DNA from: Bacillota bacterium | Lineage (GTDB): Bacteria > Bacillota > Bacilli > Alicyclobacillales > Alicyclobacillaceae | Reading direction: 5' to 3' | NCBI GenBank assembly: GCA_021820805.1 | Contig: JAKADF010000006.1 | Location: 1 to 21,030, forward strand | Length of the DNA stretch: 21,030 bases | Part shown: in pieces, positions 16,483 through 21,030 of the stretch | Layout: every line of letters starts with the position of its first letter | Numbering within the stretch: position 1 is the first letter of the stretch | Position numbers and translations under genes: made by a program | The notes under the pieces: model-generated | The model's input: only the letters and a program-made list of their open reading frames with translations | The model's database searches: none | Told to the model about the DNA's origin: nothing

Positions 16483-17673
16483 ATGGAAGATAAAAAATTG
16501 CTTGAAGGTATACGTGTTGTCGATGCCACAATAGCACTCGCTGGTCCCGCCGCCAGTCAAAGGATGGCAGATATGGGGGCTGATATCATAAAAGTTGAAA
16601 GCCCAACAGGTGACTTTTCCCGTAATTATACGATATCTAATGCTTGGGTGAACCACATATCTATCGGTTTTCTTGCCCTAAATCGAAATAAAAGATCAAT
16701 CGTGGTAAACCTTAAGACACCTGGTTCATCCGAGGTGATTGCTAGATTAGTGTCCACTGCGGATATTTTTTTGCAAAATTTTCGTCCCGGTGTAGCAAAA
16801 CGTTTAGGCCTTGATTATGAACATCTTTCTCAATATAACCCCGGACTTGTTTATGTTCAGATTTCCGGTTATGGACAAACGGGTAAGTATGCAGATTTGC
16901 CAGGTCAAGATTTGTTATTACAAGCAATGAGTGGGGTTATGTGGAATGTGGGCCGTTTGAATGATCCACCTATTCCTTCATCGGTATATGCAACTGATGT
17001 CATTGCTTCCCATCTTGCTGTAGAGGGTGCATTAACGGCATATATACACAGACTGCGCACGGGGCAAGGCCAATTGGTAGACGTAAATATGCTGGGTGGT
17101 CTCTTAGATGCTCAATGCCAAGAATTGTCCGCATATTTTAATGCTGGGGTTGTCCCAACTCGTGGTAAAGAAATGCACGGTCATACATTGCTGGCTCCTC
17201 CATACGGGGTTTATTCCACAAATGACAGATATATTGTTATAGCAATGGGGGATTTATCCTCAGTAGAAAAGGCACTAAAAATACAAGCAGGGCTTTTATC
17301 AAATAAGGATCCTATGATATTTCGCGATGAAATATATCGTATTATTCAATCTTCTATAGCCAACCGCAGTGCTGACGAGGTATTAAATGATCTCAGAGAA
17401 CATGGGTTATGGGTAGGCCCAGTTGAAACTTATGAAGATCTGAAAGTGAACCCTCAGGTTGAGGAATGCGAGCTTTTGATTAATTTAGAACATCCGGAAG
17501 CAGGTCAATTGAAATTACCAGGATTGCCTATTCGGTTTAACGGTCAGAACCCCCAACCCTATCGGCCTCCTTCAAAACTAGGGGAACATACAATAGAGAT
17601 TCTACGAGAGGCAGGCTTTACTTCTGAAGATATTACAAGGTTAAGAAATGAAGGAGTATTAGTACCCGATTAA
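16483..17673 (+). CDS. CaiB/BaiF class III CoA-transferase 3
   Basis: Third class III CoA-transferase of the locus, 396 residues. It shows GIRVVDATIALAGP, MADMGADIIKVE, NRNKRSIVVNLK, NFRPGVAKRLGLDYE and LPGQD with catalytic Asp143. The segment WNVGRLNDPPIP is nearly shared with transferase 1. AAAGGAAGTG stands just before the ATG. It lies after the ABC permeases and has no crotonase of its own, so it may activate the imported or hydrolysed acid while the other two act later, or use a different CoA donor. Order of action is inference. Confidence 0.93.
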   Translation: MEDKKLLEGIRVVDATIALAGPAASQRMADMGADIIKVESPTGDFSRNYTISNAWVNHISIGFLALNRNKRSIVVNLKTPGSSEVIARLVSTADIFLQNFRPGVAKRLGLDYEHLSQYNPGLVYVQISGYGQTGKYADLPGQDLLLQAMSGVMWNVGRLNDPPIPSSVYATDVIASHLAVEGALTAYIHRLRTGQGQLVDVNMLGGLLDAQCQELSAYFNAGVVPTRGKEMHGHTLLAPPYGVYSTNDRYIVIAMGDLSSVEKALKIQAGLLSNKDPMIFRDEIYRIIQSSIANRSADEVLNDLREHGLWVGPVETYEDLKVNPQVEECELLINLEHPEAGQLKLPGLPIRFNGQNPQPYRPPSKLGEHTIEILREAGFTSEDITRLRNEGVLVPD

Positions 17674-17762
17674 TCATGAATACGAAGTACATAAAATAAA
17701 CTATTTACGTTGGTCTATGCTCAAAACCAGTAATGTAACGAGAATACATTGGGGGCTTAATT

Positions 17763-18668
17763 ATGAAAAATATCAAGTTGTCAGGGGTTCTGCCGGTTGT
17801 ATCCACTCCGTTTCACAATGATGGAAGTGTCGATGAAACAAGTTTTCATAAATTGATGGAGTACTTGGTACAGTCGGGTGTCTCAGGACTCATGATGTTT
17901 GGAATAGCAAGCGAGTTCTATAAGCTGTCAGAATCCGAACGTGATACGTTACGAAAAATCTTTCTTCAATATACATCTTCGTCATCTGTGCTTGGAATTG
18001 TATCGATTACAGACCACTCCTATGAACTGGCAAGACAGAGTGTACAAAAAGCACAGGAAGACGGCGCTGATGCGATTAACATTTTTCCTCCTTATTTTAT
18101 GCGGCCATCTAAGCCTGCCATCATTAAACACATCGAGAAAATTGCGGAAGTAGCAAAGGTTCCAATCATTGTTCAGTATGCCCCGAAAGAATCGGGTGTA
18201 GATTTGGATCCGCTTTTCTTCGCAACTCTTCAACGCGATTATCCACAAGTTATCGGTGTTAAAGTGGAGGCTCAGCCACCCGGGGTGTATATAACAGCGC
18301 TTCGAAAAATTACAGAATCCATTCAGACATTAGTAGGCTATGCTGGTGTTAATATGTCAGATGCATTTCTGCGGGGAGCGGATGGTGTACAGCCAGGTAG
18401 TTCGTTTGTTGAGGTATACAACAAGTTGTGGGAGTATTACGCAGCTAACCAAGCATCTTTTCGCGATTTGTACGAACGTTTACTTCCATATTTATCGATT
18501 TGGATGCAGAGCCCGGAATACCTTATTAAAGTTGAGAAAGAAATCTTAAGGCAGCGTGGCATTATTAAGAATTCGTACTGCCGGGCAGTAAGTTACGAAT
18601 TAGACAAAATCGATTATGACAGGATTCATCAATTTTTAGGAGAGTTTTCGAAAGAGATAAATATATGA
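17763..18668 (+). CDS. DHDPS/NAL-family (class I) aldolase
   Basis: TIM-barrel lyase of the dihydrodipicolinate synthase/N-acetylneuraminate lyase superfamily, 301 residues. The Schiff-base lysine is Lys167 in VIGVKVE and the conserved tyrosine is Tyr139 in QYAPKESG. The substrate-carboxylate loop, normally GTTGE or GSTGE, is GIASE here (47-51), so the specificity is unlikely to be true dihydrodipicolinate synthesis. Members of this superfamily cleave 2-keto-3-deoxy sugar acids, sialic acid or aromatic pyruvate adducts. As last gene of the locus it probably makes pyruvate and an aldehyde from a 2-keto acid. GGGGG at 17751-17755 serves as ribosome site. Confidence 0.9.
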   Translation: MKNIKLSGVLPVVSTPFHNDGSVDETSFHKLMEYLVQSGVSGLMMFGIASEFYKLSESERDTLRKIFLQYTSSSSVLGIVSITDHSYELARQSVQKAQEDGADAINIFPPYFMRPSKPAIIKHIEKIAEVAKVPIIVQYAPKESGVDLDPLFFATLQRDYPQVIGVKVEAQPPGVYITALRKITESIQTLVGYAGVNMSDAFLRGADGVQPGSSFVEVYNKLWEYYAANQASFRDLYERLLPYLSIWMQSPEYLIKVEKEILRQRGIIKNSYCRAVSYELDKIDYDRIHQFLGEFSKEINI

Positions 18669-18830
18669 GAATGCTTGAGTGGCAAAAGTAGCTTACCGTC
18701 AAGGTGAACGCGCAAAGAATACATGAACGAAAAGTATGTCAAAGCATAAGGAGAAAGCGAAACCTCGCTACTATGTCTGACAAAAGTTAACGAGTAAATA
18801 CTGAACTAATTAGGCCGGTTCCCAAATGAC
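18669..18830 (+). other. possible group II intron domain I remnant / structured RNA
   Basis: This AT-rich, gene-free stretch is dense in GAAC, GCGAAA and GAAAG-type loop sequences framed by short stems: ACAT 18721-18724 with ATGT 18736-18739, and AGCGA 18756-18760 with TCGCT 18765-18769. The wording (GGTGAACG, TGAACGAAAAGTATGTC, AGAAAGCGAAACCTCGCTA) resembles domain I of ORF-bearing bacterial group II introns from memory. No domain V, no reverse transcriptase and no GTGCG 5' end are visible, so at most a fragment is present. Confidence 0.35.
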
Positions 18831-19043
18831 TCTAAAACAATTGTAATGTATACAAGAGCCTTCTGGCGTCAAGCTCATGTGGTTGGTTCGCCAGTTGTAG
18901 GAGATTACGTTTGCTTTCTTCCATCTCTCACTAACTACCCAGACTCTTTCGCTTACCGAACTCAGCAGAAATGCGTTCAGCAAGTAGAGTTTCTTCTGGG
19001 AAACGTGGTTTCCGTGCTAAAATGTTGCTAGAGGTGAGGTTGT
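18831..19043. other. gene-free stretch upstream of the toxin-antitoxin pair
   Basis: I see no convincing gene here on either strand. It contains the inverted repeat GGAAAC-GTG-GTTTCC at 18999-19013, 30 bases before the nucleotidyltransferase start and with a further GTTTC just upstream, which could be an operator of that pair. GAGGTGAGG at 19031-19039 is the ribosome site of the next gene. Confidence 0.5.
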
Positions 19044-19418
19044 ATGCTTGAAGGATTCGATGATGTAGACGATGTAAATGATAAAGAACTTCGAGCGAGG
19101 GCCAAAGCGGTAAACTTGGAGCGCCTGGTAGGACTATTGCCACTGTTTCGGGTCTTTCCGGATGTGCGCCGTCTGATTCTATTTGGTTCACGTGCTCGTG
19201 GTGACAACCAAGAACGGTCGGATATAGACTTAGCTGTAGATGCTCCAGATATGGACATATTGACGTGGGACAAGTTGTGCTCTTATATAGCTGATAATTC
19301 AAATACTTTACTGCCGATCGACCTTATTTGGTTACAACATGCTCCCGTGGGGCTAGCAAATCGAATTCAAAGTGAAGGTGTGGTCATGTTTGAACGAAAA
19401 GACAAATCAATCAGTTGA
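19044..19418 (+). CDS. MNT-type nucleotidyltransferase (antitoxin-like)
   Basis: Minimal nucleotidyltransferase of the polymerase-beta superfamily, 124 residues. The GS-x10-DxD active-site pattern is complete: Gly48, Ser49, then Asp60 and Asp62 in ERSDIDLAVD. The N-terminus is acidic (EGFDDVDDVND). In characterised MntA-HepT pairs such a protein AMPylates the HEPN RNase partner and so neutralises it. The next gene overlaps its end by 29 bases and encodes that partner. Whether this pair works as a toxin-antitoxin system is inferred from the family and gene order. Confidence 0.9.
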   Translation: MLEGFDDVDDVNDKELRARAKAVNLERLVGLLPLFRVFPDVRRLILFGSRARGDNQERSDIDLAVDAPDMDILTWDKLCSYIADNSNTLLPIDLIWLQHAPVGLANRIQSEGVVMFERKDKSIS

Positions 19419-19782
19419 AAATTTAAAACGAGCACTGTCAAGACTTGAAGAAGCCATCCATAGTCCTGTCATGGAACAAAATAGCCTGGTGATTGATGGA
19501 ACAATACAGCGGTTTGAATTTTGCATTGAATTATTTTGGAAAATGCTTAGACGAGCACTTTTGGAAAGTGGAGTCGAAAGCGGAACGCCACGGGAAGCGA
19601 TTCAAAAGGCGTACCAGGCAAAGTGGTTAAACGATGAGAAATTGTGGATTCAGATGTTACATGATCGAAATCGAACCAGTCACGTATACGAAGAAGAAAC
19701 AGCGCACGAGATTTTTTCGAGAGTACCGCAATACTACGAAATTATGAGGAAGGCGCTGGCTGACATAGAACAGAAACTTTGA
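19390..19782 (+). CDS. HEPN-domain protein (HepT / HI0074-like partner)
   Basis: All-helical HEPN protein of about 130 residues that pairs with the nucleotidyltransferase before it. From this start the R-x4-H motif is Arg93 to His98 (RNRTSH), followed by Tyr100; in the HepT family this R-x4-H-x-Y motif is the RNase centre, and the Tyr is the AMPylation site of the antitoxin partner. Start choice: TTG 19390 with AAGGTG nine bases upstream, giving MNEKTNQSVENLKRALSRLEE, the usual beginning of the family; GTG codons at 19372 and 19378 are alternatives. The overlap with the preceding gene indicates coupled translation. Confidence 0.88.
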   Translation: MNEKTNQSVENLKRALSRLEEAIHSPVMEQNSLVIDGTIQRFEFCIELFWKMLRRALLESGVESGTPREAIQKAYQAKWLNDEKLWIQMLHDRNRTSHVYEEETAHEIFSRVPQYYEIMRKALADIEQKL

Positions 19783-19830
19783 GCAGCCCCGTTATTCTTG
19801 AAACGTTTTAGTCAGATAGGCAGATTTAAG

Positions 19831-19879
19831 TACAATGGGACGCCTCCCGTGACTGGATGCATAATAAACATGCAGGCGT
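19831..19879 (+). promoter_or_regulatory. candidate -10 box and leader hairpin before the TOTE gene
   Basis: TACAAT at 19831-19836 could be a -10 box, but no good -35 is seen. Downstream a nested inverted repeat can form: TGCAT 19858-19862 with ATGCA 19870-19874 around a 7-base loop, and ACGCCT 19840-19845 with AGGCGT 19874-19879 outside (the arms share one base). It ends seven bases before the ribosome site. Confidence 0.3.
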
Positions 19880-19894
19880 TTATATGGAGGAACA

Positions 19895-21030
19895 ATGCAA
19901 CGGAAAAGCCGAGATTCAAAACAATTGAAGCTGTTTCTTCCAGAGTCCAGCGACATTCAGAAGTTAAGTGAAGAGAACCATAGGTTACAGATTGAGAATG
20001 AACGCTTACGGACTCAAAATGCGGCTTTAATAAAAGAGCTAGCCCGAATTCGGCAATTCGTCGTGAAAGATTCTGTCGGTATTTATCCAGAGAAAGAAGT
20101 ATACAAATCCTCGTATGGCCATCACGATTTGAAACCTACTCAACCGATTGATTCGAACCAAGTGACGAAAAAATCTACAATACAAGAAAAGGTCGCGTTA
20201 TTTCGCAGCTACTTTAGAGGCCGTGACGACGTATACGCAATCCGAGGAAAAGAACGGGATGGCAAGGCACCGTATTACCCTAAACGCCGGTATATTCATA
20301 CCGAATCGGGTGAGGTAGCTTTTGGGGACACTATGCCGCTTACCGATGATGCAATTCGTGCTCATTTACAGGACGAGAAACATCCTGTGACAATCGGGCT
20401 GTATCCGTTGTTGCTTGATGAAACCTGCTGGCTTTTGGCCGTGGATTTTGACAAAACCGCGTGGAAAGATGACACTGCGGCCTTTCTGCAAACGTGTGAC
20501 GAGTTCGGTGTCCCAGCTGCCTTAGAACGGTCACGCTCAGGAAATGGCGGTCATGTGTGGATTTTCTTTGACGATCCGATTCCGGCCCGCACCGCCAGGA
20601 GACTAGGCACAACTCTGCTAACATACACCCTCTCAAAGCGACATCAGGTCGGGCTAGATTCATATGATAGAATGTTTCCGAATCAGGACACGCTCCCAAA
20701 AGATAAGAAACTTGGTAACTTGATAGCACTCCCTTTGCAAAGGTTGGCCGGTAAGGAAGGGAACAGTCTATTTATTGATCCCAATGGGCATCCATACCCT
20801 GATCAATGGGTGTATCTGTCATCGCTCAGAAAAATGACCTCCTTTGAGGTCGAAGCCATTGTTCGGGAAGCCGAACTTCGTGGGGATATTACAGGAATTG
20901 CGAATCCATCCATTGACGATGACGCAAAAGAGCCGTGGAAGCGCCTCACGGATAAGTCCTCTCCAGCGTTACCTGGCGTTTTGCCAAAGCAGATAAGACT
21001 TTTTGTCGCAAATATGGTGTATGAGATCGG
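19895..21030 (+). CDS. TOTE conflict system archaeo-eukaryotic primase protein, 3'-partial
   Basis: The frame is open from ATG 19895 (GGAGG at 19886-19890) to the right edge, 378 codons. Residues 20-55 form a leucine-zipper coiled coil with exact heptads (Leu24, Leu31, Leu38, Leu45, Ile52). An archaeo-eukaryotic primase (AEP) domain follows from about 95: the metal-binding pair Asp184 and Asp186 in LLAVDFDKT, the SGNGGHVWIFF motif with His220, and GNLIALPLQ near 280. This layout is that of the primase of TOTE conflict systems, in which an AEP domain is normally joined to a superfamily II helicase and often a nuclease; those parts would lie beyond the window. Such proteins are predicted to act against invading nucleic acid. 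The neighbouring HEPN/MNT pair supports a defence island. The family call rests on motif recognition, not on a search. Confidence 0.85.
   Translation, partial: MQRKSRDSKQLKLFLPESSDIQKLSEENHRLQIENERLRTQNAALIKELARIRQFVVKDSVGIYPEKEVYKSSYGHHDLKPTQPIDSNQVTKKSTIQEKVALFRSYFRGRDDVYAIRGKERDGKAPYYPKRRYIHTESGEVAFGDTMPLTDDAIRAHLQDEKHPVTIGLYPLLLDETCWLLAVDFDKTAWKDDTAAFLQTCDEFGVPAALERSRSGNGGHVWIFFDDPIPARTARRLGTTLLTYTLSKRHQVGLDSYDRMFPNQDTLPKDKKLGNLIALPLQRLAGKEGNSLFIDPNGHPYPDQWVYLSSLRKMTSFEVEAIVREAELRGDITGIANPSIDDDAKEPWKRLTDKSSPALPGVLPKQIRLFVANMVYEI

Noticed and set aside
18843..18935. Short minus-strand frame beginning MEESKRNLLQLANQP
   Set aside because: About 30 residues with a plausible composition and a weak GTGAGAG before the ATG, but no recognisable homology; not strong enough to call a gene.
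18846..19031. 61-codon open frame before the nucleotidyltransferase
   Set aside because: No ribosome site, composition unlike a protein and no family resemblance.
20340..20729. 129-codon minus-strand frame
   Set aside because: Lies antisense to the primase domain, whose motifs are clear on the plus strand; no ribosome site.
1..21030. CRISPR arrays, tRNA or rRNA genes
   Set aside because: No regularly spaced repeats of CRISPR type and no rRNA or tRNA-like stretch was recognised by eye.

Overview
The window looks like a chromosomal segment of a low-to-medium G+C Gram-positive (Firmicutes, Bacilli) bacterium. The reasons are strong AGGAGG-type ribosome sites before nearly every gene, frequent TTG and GTG starts, a lipoprotein-type sugar-binding protein, and a CUT1 sugar transporter without its own ATPase. 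An Alicyclobacillus-like host is a guess; the sequence does not name the species.

Layout, left to right. (1) 2-2709: a ketone-body / short-chain acyl operon: 3-oxoacid CoA-transferase subunit B (cut by the left edge), 3-hydroxybutyrate dehydrogenase, acetyl-CoA acetyltransferase, then a hairpin terminator. (2) 2807-4406: a gene graveyard. The C-terminal stub of a sigma-54 activator (-) meets the C-terminal half of an EamA transporter (+) back to back; a TnpB (IS605 OrfB) fragment (-) and the C-terminal third of an iron-containing alcohol dehydrogenase (+) follow, closed by a strong terminator. (3) 4518-18668: a large catabolic locus. An IclR regulator (-) is divergent from a + strand series: a solute-binding-protein homologue without signal peptide, CaiB/BaiF CoA-transferase 1, crotonase 1, an SDR oxidoreductase, CoA-transferase 2, crotonase 2, a GH88/GH105 unsaturated-uronyl hydrolase, an ABC sugar lipoprotein with two permeases, CoA-transferase 3 and a DHDPS/NAL-family aldolase. 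(4) 18669-21030: a probable group II intron remnant or other structured RNA, a nucleotidyltransferase/HEPN toxin-antitoxin pair, and the N-terminal part of a TOTE-type archaeo-eukaryotic primase conflict protein that runs off the right edge.

How the genes may work together. The third region mixes carbohydrate genes (importer, cytoplasmic glycoside hydrolase, SDR, aldolase) with three class III CoA-transferases and two crotonases whose catalytic residues are all present. My inference is a regulated pathway that imports a glycosylated or uronate-containing compound, trims it in the cytoplasm, and processes the released acid as CoA thioesters. The substrate cannot be read from the sequence, and I cannot match the whole combination to a pathway I know. 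This locus is the best candidate for an undescribed system; the TOTE plus HEPN/MNT region is a separate, probable defence island.
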